NCBI RefSeq assembly: GCF_027409185.1
Contig: NC_084462.1
Coordinates: 20,931,577 to 20,995,576 of the forward strand
From: Cynocephalus volans
Taxonomy: Eukaryota > Chordata > Mammalia > Dermoptera > Cynocephalidae
Direction of reading: 5' to 3'
DNA: 64,000 nucleotides
This document shows, piece by piece, positions 11,581-37,435 of the stretch. The notes beneath the pieces were generated by a model, which saw nothing but the letters and a program-made list of their open reading frames with translations, ran no database searches and was not told the DNA's origin. The position numbers were made by a program, and so were the translations under genes. The stretch's first letter is position 1, and each line of letters opens with the position of its first letter.

Positions 11581-13300
11581 AGATATGATTTGTTACCTCT
11601 CAGCTCCAAATTCACCCTTTTGCTTGCTCTGTGATAATGGAGTTGGTCCTTGTAAATCTTTCTCCTTTGCCAGCCACAACAATGTTAAACTTTGTCAATA
11701 CGGGATGCTGGACAAAGAAAGGGTTTGATTTCACTCTTAGTCCCCCCTTTTGTTACATAAGGAAACTGAGGCCCAGAAAGTTGCCCCAGTCACACAACAA
11801 TCATTGACAACTGGAGCTGAAGCGTGGGTTTCCTGATGGGTTCCCCATCTCCACCTGCTCTCCAATATCTCTCCACTTCCCCTCCAGGGTGAGAAACCTG
11901 CAGCAAGTACACATCCAGAAACCTGGAAACATTCTAGGGCCAAGTTTTCTTTCCCCTTCCTCACCCTGACCTGTCATCCCATCTTTGTTCCGAGCTTACT
12001 GATTCCATCCAGGTCCCTGCTCCAGCTCCTGGAGAAGGACCTATGTCCCCCTAGCTTCCAACATACCTGCATCAGTTTGCTGAGCGTCCTGTGGGAGAAG
12101 AAAAGGGATGCGCTGTTGGCTCAAGGAGGCACTGAAGTGGGGTCGGACATTTGACCCACCCATCCAGGTGACAGTGACAGGTGCTGAGTCTGGGGAAGTG
12201 AACACAATCATCACCTACATATGACCTAGAATTATGAGTCTCTAAGGACAGACAAGAAAATTGAATCACAGTTTACCTAACTTGCTGAACATCACACAGA
12301 CATTCCCTGAGAATGTATCCACCCAGCTTTACATTTATCCCAACTGGAAATGTACTGTTGGGTTATGTGGAGTTTGATTTTTGTCCTGATTTTAGGACAA
12401 AAGAATGTCCCTCTCATCCTTTAAGTCCCTCTCAGGTGTGTTTGTTCATACTATTTTTACATCGTAGTTGTCTTTTAAAAATCCTTTTGGACTTGTATGT
12501 AATTATTACATAAATGGGTTTATAATTTGCATATTCTTGTGAGAGTGCATTTTATGTTAAAATATATTGTGTTCATTATCCCCAGTCTGCATTATTATTT
12601 TTAGTACCACATCTATTTTACTTTTACCATCTTCTTGGGTATTTCCTTTTTTAGAGCATTTCCCATTTTTAGAGCATTTCCTTGAGAAAACTTGTAATAT
12701 AAATACTTCGTCTGTCCCTTTGATATGTATGTAAAGCCAGATAAGCTTCTTGACAACATTATAACCCAGGAATTTTTTTTTTTAAGGGCCGGAGAGCCAT
12801 CTCTTTGAAATGTAAACCTCAAAGAAGATGGTGTCCCTATCTCCCCGTTGCCTTGGGAGTTTAGCCTAGGCACCTTACTCTGAGCTGTAACTACCTGCTT
12901 GTCATAGCAATATGAGATGTTTTATTTTTCCTTTGGATAAAAGTAATTAACTAGCACGGATGACCATCTCGATTACCAGGTGAATTTCGGATGAGCTATA
13001 TAAGAATGTATAGCAAATGGTACTGTCAAATCCTTTTACATGAGGACTAGTTACCCTTTATCTTGAGAACATGATTACAATGGATTATATTTGCAGGATT
13101 ATAGAAAAAGATGAGGTTTATTCTTCTTTGGAATCTCATTAGTGGTTTGCCTGTGATGGGCATCACAGTCTGGTTTAATGCTTATTTGATAATAAAACTG
13201 TTGGGGTTTTTTCCTAAATTTTCTGCATTTGTGGAGAGGATTTTCTGGGTTGGCAGGAGATTTTAATTTTTCCCCCCGCAGCTTTTAAGGAACAATTGGC
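11580..13300. other. Intergenic, no gene proven
   Basis: A MIR-like stretch lies at 11750-11835 (aaggaaactgaggcccagaa). A 22-bp micro-exon-like segment with strong splice motifs lies at 12067-12088 on the minus strand, discussed as a finding. The rest shows no recognisable gene or repeat. Confidence 0.4.
11750..11835 (-). repeat. MIR-like fragment
   Basis: The run ttacataaggaaactgaggc then agttgccccagtcacacaac is the MIR core. It is a short fragment. Confidence 0.5.
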
Positions 13301-13432
13301 CGTACAGGGCAGCCGCCAAAAAGAAAAGTTAAGGCTGGTCAATTAGCTCAGTTGGTTAGAGCGTGGTGCTGATAACACCAAGGTTAAGGGTTCGGATCCC
13401 CTTACCGGCCAGCCGCCAAAAAAGAAAAGAAA
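13300..13432 (+). repeat. tRNA-Ile-type SINE behind a second SINE tail
   Basis: A well-preserved monomer starts at about 13333. Its A box is tagctcagttggt, its anticodon-loop region ctgataa (GAT at the anticodon position, as in tRNA-Ile), its B box gggttcggatccc at 13388-13400, and its end ccggccagccgcc plus A-rich tail. Immediately upstream, tacagggcagccgcc plus A-rich tail at 13303-13328 is the 3' end of another copy. The pair is either an insertion into a SINE tail or an internally deleted dimer. Confidence 0.88.
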
Positions 13433-13939
13433 CATTTCACTAAAATGATACACCTTACGATTCCATTTTTAGAAACTGACATTTTTACCTAATCGTAAAC
13501 ATAATCGTCTTTGAGAGGTAAGATCACAAGTATTTATGTTCTTTCGATTTGCGTGTGTATTTTCTGATTTTTCCACTTTTTACGCACAAGTTGTAAAAGC
13601 TACACTTTTTGGCAAGCATCGCTGAATATTTATCGTATTCCTTGGAAAGCATCGCTTGGTGTTTATCTTTTTCTAGTATTTGAGTGAAACTTCTAGTATT
13701 TCAGCTAAGTGAACATGATACGTCCTTTCCTCTTCTTCTGGTTGTCAGAATCCCGGTTCTAACCCAGAAGGTCTGAGAGCAAGCAAAGGACTTGGGCTGC
13801 AGGGCATAATCAGGCAGCCCGTTACTTGGCCCTAAAAGGGACTGTTTACAAATACGTAATTGAGTCCGTGGTTCCGGGTGGCCAATGTTGTTAGCACAGC
13901 GATTCTTAGCTACCAGACGAAGTAGAGACATTACAGATG

Positions 13940-14660
13940 TTCCCTAAACTTGATGGCGCGAGGACTTATGGGAACTAGAGTCTTGGTACTTGTCCCGGGA
14001 CCTGTGGTGGGCCCTGAAAGACGGACTTCCGGTGCCTTCCTGCGCGTGTGCACCTCGTCCTGTGTGCGTGTTCACGCATGCGCACCGCTTCCGCACTGCC
14101 CTCTGCTTCCCGTTCGTCTCCAGGTCACCGCTCGCGCTCGTTCCCAGGCTTTGGCCTCCGGTTGGCGAGAATTGCGGAGCCTGTAGGGCAGGGTGCTGAC
14201 CGGCCGCCTGGGCACCTAGGCGGGCACGGGGCTGTGCAAAGCAGGGTTCGCGGCCGGTCGGGCTGAGGCTCGAGCGGGGACTCCCGAGCGCGAGTTCCGG
14301 ATCCCGGTGTGCTGGGGCCGGAGGAGACGGCCGGACGGGCGGCGGCGTAAGGGCTGCGGGACCCAGCACCGTCTGCATCCTCGGCGGCCCGGTCGAGTCT
14401 CCACGGGACGGTGAGTCCTAAGGGAGGCAGATTTGGGCCCCGGGAGGGACGCTTGGCCTCAATTTGTCCCGTAGGCCTAGACACGGTCCCTTGGGAACAG
14501 AACGGCTTTTTGAGTTGGACAGGAGACCCGGGAGCAGAAGCGCCCCTGCGAGAACAGCCCCCGCCCGGACCTCTCGGGAGCCGTGGGGCAGAGGCTGCGG
14601 AGCCCCAGGAGGTTAGGCGGTGGATTTGCGGGCCCGGAGTGAGCAGGGCCCGGGAGAAGT
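13940..14660. promoter_or_regulatory. CpG-island promoter of ZNF12
   Basis: CpG density rises sharply against AT-rich flanks. Visible motifs include an ETS/GABP-type acttccggt at 14025-14033 and an NRF1-like gcatgcgca at 14076-14084. There is no TATA box. It leads into the 5' exon ending at 14410. This is the usual promoter style of widely expressed KRAB zinc-finger genes. The overlapping open frames on both strands are a by-product of GC richness. Confidence 0.8.
14100..14410 (+). other. ZNF12: ZNF12 5' non-coding exon (start approximate)
   Basis: The exon ends at 14410, before the strong donor gtgagt. The transcription start is not fixed by the sequence; it is placed just after the ETS and NRF1-like motifs. 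It joins the exon at 15550. Confidence 0.6.
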
Positions 14661-15049
14661 CACCGCGAGCCGAGGTCATTAGAGTTGGGACAGGGGAGGT
14701 TTTGATCGCCTCTAGGAAAGACGTGTGGCTGGGTGTGAGGATATGGGCTGACCTCACCGGAGTAGGCGCTGCACGGGAGGCTCTGTGAGGACAAGGTTTA
14801 TCGGGGGAGTAGGGGGTCAACGGCCTCAGTTGCCGACTTTGTTTCCACTCCTCCCTCCATGCACCTAACACCCCTTCCTCCACCTATCGCCGCCCCAGAT
14901 TCTGAATGTGTTTGTAAATGTCCAACATTACCTCTGTTGTCGATGTGTCTGCTTTTCCCTCTCAGGTCTGCCCTTGTAGAATCATTGAGTACAGAGCACG
15001 AAAAGTTTTGCAAGGGTTATCTCTTGCTGACTCAGTTACTATATAGGAA

Positions 15050-15155
15050 GAGATTAGGCCTGAGAAGACGGGCAACTTGTCCAAGGTCACCGAGTTTTTT
15101 GGTAGAATTGCTAATAGAATTCAAAACTCCCAAGCCAGTGTTCTGTCCATTGTAT
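15050..15155 (-). repeat. MIR-like fragment in ZNF12 intron 1
   Basis: The run gggcaacttgtccaaggtca resembles the MIR core. It is degraded. Confidence 0.5.
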
Positions 15156-15549
15156 TACAGTTAAGTCAAAGTACATTTCTTTGTAAAAGATCCTTTAGAG
15201 TAGCAGCCATCAAGTTTGTATGAATACTCAACCATACTGACTGTATATCTTTATTGAAAGCTTCTTGTGGATTTTCTGATCTTAAGTAGTTAAGAGAGTT
15301 AGTAAGAAAATAGATGAGTATAACGGAATTCCTTTTTTTAATCTGACATTTAAGGATGACAGATTGTTTTAATAGGATTCTGTTCATTCACCATGAGAAT
15401 CGCACTCATTCGTTCACCACAGAAGAGCTTAATGGGACAGGCATAGGGTGTCCTTCATGGAACTTTCTGGGCGGGTTTTTATGTGGGAGATTCCTGCTTT
15501 GGCAGGCCAGATCACTCATAGCTTCATTGCTTGCATTTTCCTTCCCCAG

Positions 15550-15599
15550 ATCTGCCTCTGCTTTCATAGTCCTCCACATTTTTCCAAGAACAGCAGAAA

Positions 15600-15614
<15 letters not shown>
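15550..15614 (+). CDS. ZNF12: ZNF12 start-codon exon
   Basis: Acceptor cttccccag precedes 15550 and donor gtgagt follows 15614. The first 50 bases are 5' UTR; the ATG at 15600 encodes Met-Asn-Lys-Ser-Leu. A five-codon start exon is typical of this KRAB subfamily. This ATG was chosen because it joins in phase 0 to the KRAB A exon. Confidence 0.85.
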
Positions 15615-30206
<14,592 letters not shown>

Positions 30207-30600
30207 AGTCAGACCTCATCTTATGTCAGAGAACCCTTTTAGTATAATAAATAAAAGAACCTCCTACCCGAAGTCAAATGCTATTGTATGTCAGAGAGCT
30301 ACCACAGGTGAGTGTGGACAAGCCCTTGTGCAGTAGACTCATAATCTGAAAATTCAGAGTGGAAACCACAGTTATAACAAGACCACATGATTCATTAGAT
30401 ACTAGACTATACAGGAGTAAAAACTTACAAATACTTAGAATGTATCTATGTTTCACCGTGGATTCAGATGGTTTTACATATCAGGGAATTCATACCAAGA
30501 GGAAATATGTCAATTTAAGGACTGTGGGAAACATACTTCTTTGGAAATTAATTCTAAAAGATACATTTCTGATACCATATGAAACATTTTGTTAAAAAAA
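30207..30600 (+). other. ZNF12: ZNF12 3' UTR with worn finger relics
   Basis: Just after the stop, fragments of further fingers remain out of frame: a Cys pair with FKDCGKHTSLEI-like text is readable near 30510-30570, and spaced linker-like gaacccttttagtataat near 30232. Candidate poly(A) signals aataaa occur at 30246-30251 and again four bases later. The intact reading frame stops at 30206, so these are extinct fingers. Confidence 0.55.
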
Positions 30601-33600
30601 AATCTGTTTATAAACATAATCCTTGTGTAAATAGAAGCTATAAAATTATCAGGATAGCTAATTAAGTCAGTAACATGAAACTCATATAAGCAGTTCCAAG
30701 GGATATAAGACTTATTTGGGGCGGTGGGGGGGTTGTTAGTTTGTTTTTTAGTATGTTACATTACATGAATTTTATGTTCTGTTTGATTCATGTTTGAAAA
30801 GCATTGTATCCCTATTGGAAAAATTTGTAACACATATGGTAAGATTATCAATTATAAATAGTACTACCATGTTAATATCTTAATATGAATTGTCATTGAA
30901 ATAATGTTTGATAGGTGTAAGGTATACTTTTACTTGTACTTTTCCCTGGCATTTGTAAATGCATTTGATCATTGTTAATGAACTATATCATTCATAAAGA
31001 AGCCAGTGTTTTAAATAACGTTTTCAATTGTATCTGAGTCACAAAAAAGATTCAAAATCTGTGTATAAAATAGCTGGAAAACTCTGCATAGATTTAAAAA
31101 GTCCTATTTTTATCTGTTTTTCATCTACTATTTTTATTTGGATGCTTACATAAGTGTAAGTGTGCAGAGCACAAGTGCTTTGTAACATAGGACTTAACTA
31201 TTTTTATTTGTTCTGGTAGTGTTTTTAAACACTGTGCTCTGATCTTTCCCATTACTGAATGAATGAAGTGCACATTAGTAAGAATTTGTGGCAGACATTG
31301 TTGAGTGCCTCCCCTAGTCACTCCCTTCTTATTCTTTGCTGGCAGAGTTTGGGCATCCATTCCTCCTCACAGGATGGGAGATAATCCTGATTAGTTTAAA
31401 TCAATAATGATAATCCCTTTCTTATTGCCAGCAGTTGGTTTACAGTGTCGTAGGACCCAATTCTAGACAGGTAAATGAAGGAGATATCTAACAGGTTATT
31501 TCTGGAAAAGGTTTCTCAAAGGTTCAAGGAATCAAGCAAAGTGAAGTGGAATCTTTTGATGGACATTACTTTGTCTGGACATGGTAACATTTTTCAACAG
31601 TGAGCAGACCGATTGGAAGAATATGGGACCTAGGTGACATCTTTGAGCCACTGAGCCAGCCATCTGTGTGTCCACTCCATCTCTTTCTTTTGTGAGAGAC
31701 TAAAACTTATTTTTAAGCCAGTTGACTTAGGATGCTCCTTTACTAATAAGTGACAACATTCTAACTGATACAGAGTCACGCTTTTGTAGTAATTATGCAG
31801 TTGAGAAGTGGACTTTAGATAAGTTATTTTGAGATGTTGATGTAAGAGATTGACCTTATTTTCTGTAAATTTTGATGTAAATAGTTTGAGCATTAGATAT
31901 CAGCTTGAAACAGTTAAACATATGCTTCCTTGAACTGTCATGTTGTTGACCTACAAAATTAACCTTTGGAACCTTACATAATGTCTGGTGTATATCCCTT
32001 TTTCTGATACATGAAATAAATATTCTTTGAGGTAATTCAATTTATATTATTCATGGATCATTGCTACAATGTTAGTTGACAACATATCGTGTGAGGTAAG
32101 GATCTAATTTTGTTTGCTTTCAAATGATTAGCCAGATAGCCTAGAGCATTTGAACAGCTTATTCCTTTACCACTGAGCTGAAATGCCATATTTTTCATGT
32201 ATTAAAATCACACATGGCTCCTGTTTTTGTTGTTCAGCACTTTTTTCTGTATATTCTTTTAGATGATTGTGAGTATACTACATAACAGGAATTAAAAGTC
32301 TGGTAGATTGTATGGTTTTGTGTAGGAACTATATACTCATAGTATGTTTGTTAAAATGATATCTACAAAGGTTTCCTACACTGGTATGTCATTATAGCTT
32401 AATTATACAGTTTGCATTTTAGTAAAAATATTTGAAAAGTTCAAATGGCTCACCACATTCTTTTTCTCTTAAGGATTGCCTGCACATCTAAGGGACTTGG
32501 TACATATAAGTGGTCCTAAACTGCCTCTTCAATAATGTAGCCAGTGTGTATGTAACACGTTCATAGTCTCAAAGATGCTAGTGTTTTCGTAAATTAAGAG
32601 AAATTTTCAAGGGCTGAGCAGGAAGAAGGCCCTTCATGGTAGGTAGAGATGAGACTCGCCTAATTTTTTTTTTAATCATCCCAGCACTGGTGAAATGGGT
32701 GGTTCAGTTACTGCTTCTGTGGTCTTTCAAATAGCTTGAAATGAAGACATGTTTTTCACACCAGGACCACATTCTATCTGAGGCCAAATATTTACCTTTT
32801 GTTCTTTATTCCATGCCAGTACGCCTATCTGTGCTGTTCAAAGCTCCTCAAAGAAGGTTGTGTAATAAGCCACATAACTACAGCCCAAGTAATAGCTGGG
32901 TTATAGAATGAATGCGTCTAGTTAAACAAAATGAAGCCCACAAGGAAATACATCTTCAAAATTATGTTGCTTTTTTCTTCTCATTACAGAGATAACTACA
33001 TCAAAAATAAATTCTTTTCCCTTCACTGAATTGAAAGTCCAAATTGATGAACTAGCATGGGCTGCTGTCTTGTTTCCATAGCCCTGTCCTGCAAGAGAAG
33101 TGTATGGATCCTGAGAACTAAAGACATGAATGGGTGGAATACAGGGCAGCTGGAGCTTTTTCATGGGGGAGGTAATGGCAGACAGAGACAGGTACAAAAG
33201 GAAACTTTTGAGTTGCAATCTTTTTCTACACTGTACTTTTTCTCCCCAGACTTGTACTCTCCACTATATTATCCCACGCAGATCACAGCTCACCACAGTG
33301 CCTTCGTGAGCAGGAAAGCAGCCCAGCACTACACGGGCACTTAGGTCCCATTAAAGCACCACTGAGCCTGGCTGGAATGAGGAGACTGGATACAGTAGAT
33401 GCAGGTGGAGTGTTCACCCCGAAGCATCCCCTCCTCGCTCCAAAAGCCAAGTCATTGCAGTGACTGGAGACATTCTTCTGGGAGGAGGAGGTGCCTAGGG
33501 GACTGGTGTCCTGAGGGGAGGGATTAGTAGGAAGGGGGAGGGTGGTGGGGTGTCCTTTTCTGCCACATACACCTCCATTAAACCCACCCAGAGAAACAGG

Positions 33601-34100
33601 AACTAGGGGATCAAGACTTCTCCCTGCTACCCATTCTCAGCCAAGATTTGCAGATACCTCAGCAAAAATTCATTCACAAAAGTATTCACGCATAGGAGGA
33701 GTTATTGTTGAGAGATAGTACAGGATACCATCTACACAAAAGGGCCTAGCTTAATGGAACATGGACATCCAGATTTCAAAATGTTCTTAATAGGTATCCT
33801 TGAAGAAAAATATAATTACCAAAAGAAAAGTAAGAGGTGGGGGGCAGGTTGGGCATGAATAATTGGCATGAAGTAGGTGAGATTAATAACAGAGGCAGCC
33901 ATGAACAAATTAATGGCTTTGTGATAATGGCACATATTTCTAAGACACCAGAAGGAATAAAGAAATGCAATGTGAAAAATAAAAAATTGAGATGTAGAGG
34001 ATATCAGAAATAATATCCATATACTAGGATTTCCAAAAGAAAAAGAGACAAGACCCAAGGATAATATATGAATTAAAATGTTCTTGTAGTTAAAAAAGAA
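30600..34100. other. Downstream flank of ZNF12, no gene seen
   Basis: This may include distal 3' UTR; an aataaat at about 32013 is a possible distal poly(A) signal. No coding sequence or named repeat is recognised; a G-rich patch lies at 33480-33560. Confidence 0.35.
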
Positions 34101-34225
34101 TGAGCTGGCTGGTTAGCTCTGTTAGAGTGCAGTTTTCTGTAAATATACAGAAACACCAACTATAACACCAAGGTCAAGGATTTGGATCCCCCTACCAGCC
34201 AGCCGCCAAAAAATTTTTTAAAAAA
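34100..34225 (+). repeat. tRNA-Ile-type SINE with an inserted hairpin
   Basis: The copy runs from gagctggctggttagctctg to caaggatttggatccccct, ccagccagccgcc and an A/T-rich tail. The anticodon region carries about 24 extra bases (34132-34155) that form an 8-bp perfect inverted repeat, tttctgta and tacagaaa. Confidence 0.8.
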
Positions 34226-34395
34226 AGAATAAAAGGCCTCAAATTGAAAGGGGCTTGTGTGATACCAAATGGAAAGATACAGAAAGTCTTATTCCAAAAT
34301 CTTGTTCCATTTTTTCATTCCTATCTAATAGATTTTATCAAAAGTGCTACGTGCGAATCTGCATTTTACTTTTTATTTAAGAACATCTTATTTGT

Positions 34396-34720
34396 CAGTT
34401 GTAGTAGGGTTCTCCAGAGGGATAGAACCAATAGGATATGTACATAAAAATACAGGAGAGGATTTATTAGGGGAATTGGCTCACACAATTGTGAAGGCTA
34501 AGGAGTCCCACGAAAGGCTGTCTACAAACGATGCAGGTAGCATGGCTCAGGCCAAGTCTGGAAGCCTCAGAACCAGGGAGGCCTATGGTGTGATTCTCAG
34601 TCCAAGGCTAAAGGCCTGAGAGCTGAGGTACCGCCAGTGTGAGTCCTGGAACCCAAAGGCTGAAGTCTTGAGTTTGGATGTCCCTTGACAGGAGAAGAGA
34701 GTGTATCCCTGCTACAGTGG
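34396..34720. repeat. Interspersed repeat, family not named
   Basis: The start tagggttctccagagggata, then ggggaattggctcacacaat and tgtgaaggctaaggagtccc, is a widespread mammalian repeat pattern that I recognise but cannot assign to a family. Confidence 0.4.
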
Positions 34721-35836
34721 AAATGGAATGCAAATCCAGCATTTTACTTCTAACTGCTGGACAGTTATGATGAAATTCCTATGTGTACATCCCTATGTGT
34801 ATGAATTCCTCTAGGACACATAAACAGGATACAACTGCAGGACTCTACTGTATAAGCTATACACATTATTAATTTTAGAAGTTATTGCCCAATTTCCTAG
34901 AAAGGCTATGACATATTACATACATATACAGAACACAACTTTCCAATTACTGTTCACATTCTTAACAAACAATTATTATACATCCCTGTAATTTTTGCCA
35001 TTCTGAAGGGTATAGAGGGGTACTTTGTTGTTTTAACTTGCATTTTCTAATTACTAATGATTTCAAGTACAGACTATCATATCCTTCCATTTGAGTGCAC
35101 TACCATCTATCTGGTCTTCCTTTAGATTAAACAAATTTTTTTTTTAGACTGGAATTTCACTATAATAAGATTTTCAAGACATCCCAGGTGAACATCACTA
35201 GCAGAGATAAGTAAAGTATGATACAAGCAATGGAATGTTGTGCTGCAGTTAGAAGTAAAATGCTGGATTTGCACATAGCACACTGATAAAATCTTTTAGA
35301 TATGAATGAAAGAATGGATGGAATAAGATTTAACATAGCTAAACAGTATTTCTGTCCATTAAAATTTCTCACACACACAAACACTCCTGAATAGGTTACA
35401 GTGTTATTTAAGGTTATGAATTTAGTTTGAATGCCTGTGGGGGAAGAGATGGTAGTGGAGTTTGGTGTTATGAGGAAAATCAGGTAAAATAAGAATGGGT
35501 TCCATGCAATATTGACGATAAATATGCTTTGAATTGGGCAGTATAATTAGTTCAGCACAGTACCCCAGGACACCTCAAGAAACATTAGAAAGCCCACAGA
35601 GAAATTTAAATCCTTCTCAATGTTTTATTGTGTTCAGTTTTAGCCAGAGTTTCATAGCTCAGGTGCCTAAGTGGTATCTGTGCCTTTTTAGCAGCTTCAC
35701 CCTGAGCCAACTTTCAGTGAAATGGTTGTAGCTGCTCAAACTGTTGGACATCCTTCCTTTGCTGAAAGAATACCCCACCTATGAGTGCATCACATTACAG
35801 AACTAGTATAACAGACTACACTACAGTTTTTCCCCT
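34720..35836. other. Intergenic, no gene seen
   Basis: AT-rich, with scattered old-LINE-like text near 34960-35280 (aaaatgctggatttgcacat) and no open frame of note. Confidence 0.35.
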
Positions 35837-36250
35837 TGCTGGGGTCTGAGTGTTTGTCCCCTCTAAAGCTCATGTGAGAACTTGATTCCCAATGTGGCAC
35901 TGTTGAGAGGTGGGGCCTTTAAGAGGTGATTGTATCATGAAGACTATGCCCTCCTGAATGGACTAACCAATTCGTGGAATACTGGGTTAATGGTTTAATG
36001 GGTAATCAGGGGTGTGGAGTGGTGGCTTTATAGGGAAAGCCAGTGAACATGTTAACAAGCACTCTTTCTCTTCCTTGCCATGTGATTGCCTGCATCACCA
36101 TGGGACTCTGTAGAGTCCCCACCAAGAAGAAGCCCTCACCAGATGTGTTCCCTGGACCTTGGACTTCCCAGCTTCCAAAACTATAAGAAATAAAATTTAT
36201 GTTACCCAGTATCAGGTATTCTGTTATAAGCAACAGAAAACAGATTAACA
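35837..36250 (+). repeat. MaLR-type solo LTR
   Basis: The block starts TG and ends CA (414 bp). It contains tttgtcccctctaaagctca, gttgagaggtggggccttta, ccatgtgattgcctgcatca and the signal in taagaaataaaatttatgtt, then tatcaggtattctgttataa, the MLT1/MST pattern. No internal retroviral sequence flanks it. Confidence 0.72.
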
Positions 36251-36519
36251 TACCCGTTTACTTTTGTAAGAGATCCCCCTTCCTGTGAGTCTCAGCTGGG
36301 CACGTAACTAGAGGTTTCTTTCCCCCACTTTACTTTTGCGAGATGTGGCCAGGTGACTAAATTATGGCCCATGGGATGTGAGGGGACGTGATGTGTCTGC
36401 TTCTGGGTCACTCCTTTAAAGAGGACTGTTTGTTCTTTACTCCTCCCCTTCCCTTGGCCTGTGATAGAAGCATGGTGCTGCTGAACTAACTTGCCCCAGG
36501 AGGGTAAGGACAATACTGA

Positions 36520-36855
36520 GGGGAGGGGGCCAGCAAACTTATTCTTAAAAGGGCCAGATGGAAATACTTCAGCCTCCGCGGTCCCCAGCCTCTGTTGTGG
36601 CTGCTCAGCTCTGCTGCTGGAGCCTGACAGCACTTACAGTACATACCTAGCTGAGCCTGGCTGTGTCCCAACGACACTCTGTAGATGGATACTTAAATGG
36701 AAATTTCATATAGTTTTCACATGCCGTAAAATATTCTTTTGATTTTTTTAAAAAACTATTTAAAAAGGTAAAAACCACTCTTAGGTTGTAGGCTGTACCA
36801 AAAAGGCAGTGGGTTGTTTTTGGCACATGAGCCATAGCGTGCTGGCCCCTGCTTT
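36520..36855. mobile_element. hAT-like DNA transposon relic
   Basis: Text such as ggggccagcaaacttattct at one end and tgctggcccctgcttta at the other forms worn inverted ends. The interior (atttcatatagttttcacat; aaaaaggtaaaaaccactct) follows a common mammalian non-autonomous hAT-Charlie type element. A second, shorter copy lies at 62.5 kb. Confidence 0.6.
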
Positions 36856-36859
36856 AGGG

Positions 36860-37435
36860 GGTGGAAAAGTAACAAGATAGAGGGAAACTTTGTCTCTTGA
36901 TAACATCACAAAACAGCAGTGTCCCACCTCCCTGGACCACATGTTAGTTTGGAATTAAACATGAGATAGCAGTCTTCTATCTCGGTTAAGCCACTTTACT
37001 TGGCAGCCAATTCAATACTGATGAAGAATTAGCCAACAGAAACTGAACGAATGCAACATAGCATTCCTTCATAATCTAATGGTGTGCAAAATGACTAAAA
37101 ATAGTAGGTCATAGAAAGAAAGCAGAGTTAAGGGCAGCCCACTGAAAAGCTTTATAATATCATAACAGGAATATTAGCGGAATTGATAACAATCCTAGTA
37201 AAAATACTAGCATGTTTAAAAATACTAGTTAATTTCCTAATAGGATATGCAGTATTTTTATCTTTAAAAAATGTGTGCCCATATCTTAGTTTCTAAATAC
37301 TATTCCCACTAAATGGACCCCTTTGCAGAACTCTTGGTAGAAACAGCTTATTCCAAGGCTGAGCAGGAAAATACAAGAGCATAGAATGTCTATTTGTACT
37401 AGCAAACAAGGAAGTACTCAAGAATTAATGGGATG
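36860..37435. other. Intergenic, no gene seen
   Basis: AT-rich with no named repeat or open frame of note. Confidence 0.35.

Noticed and set aside
13333-13405. Possible functional tRNA-Ile gene
   Set aside because: A and B boxes and the GAT anticodon position are present, but the acceptor stem is not paired correctly, and the A-rich tail and many sister copies mark it as a SINE.
14125-14883. 252-residue minus-strand open frame through the CpG island
   Set aside because: It overlaps the ZNF12 promoter and 5' exon. Its Pro/Arg/Ser-rich text is what GC-rich DNA gives on the other strand; no domain or splice support.
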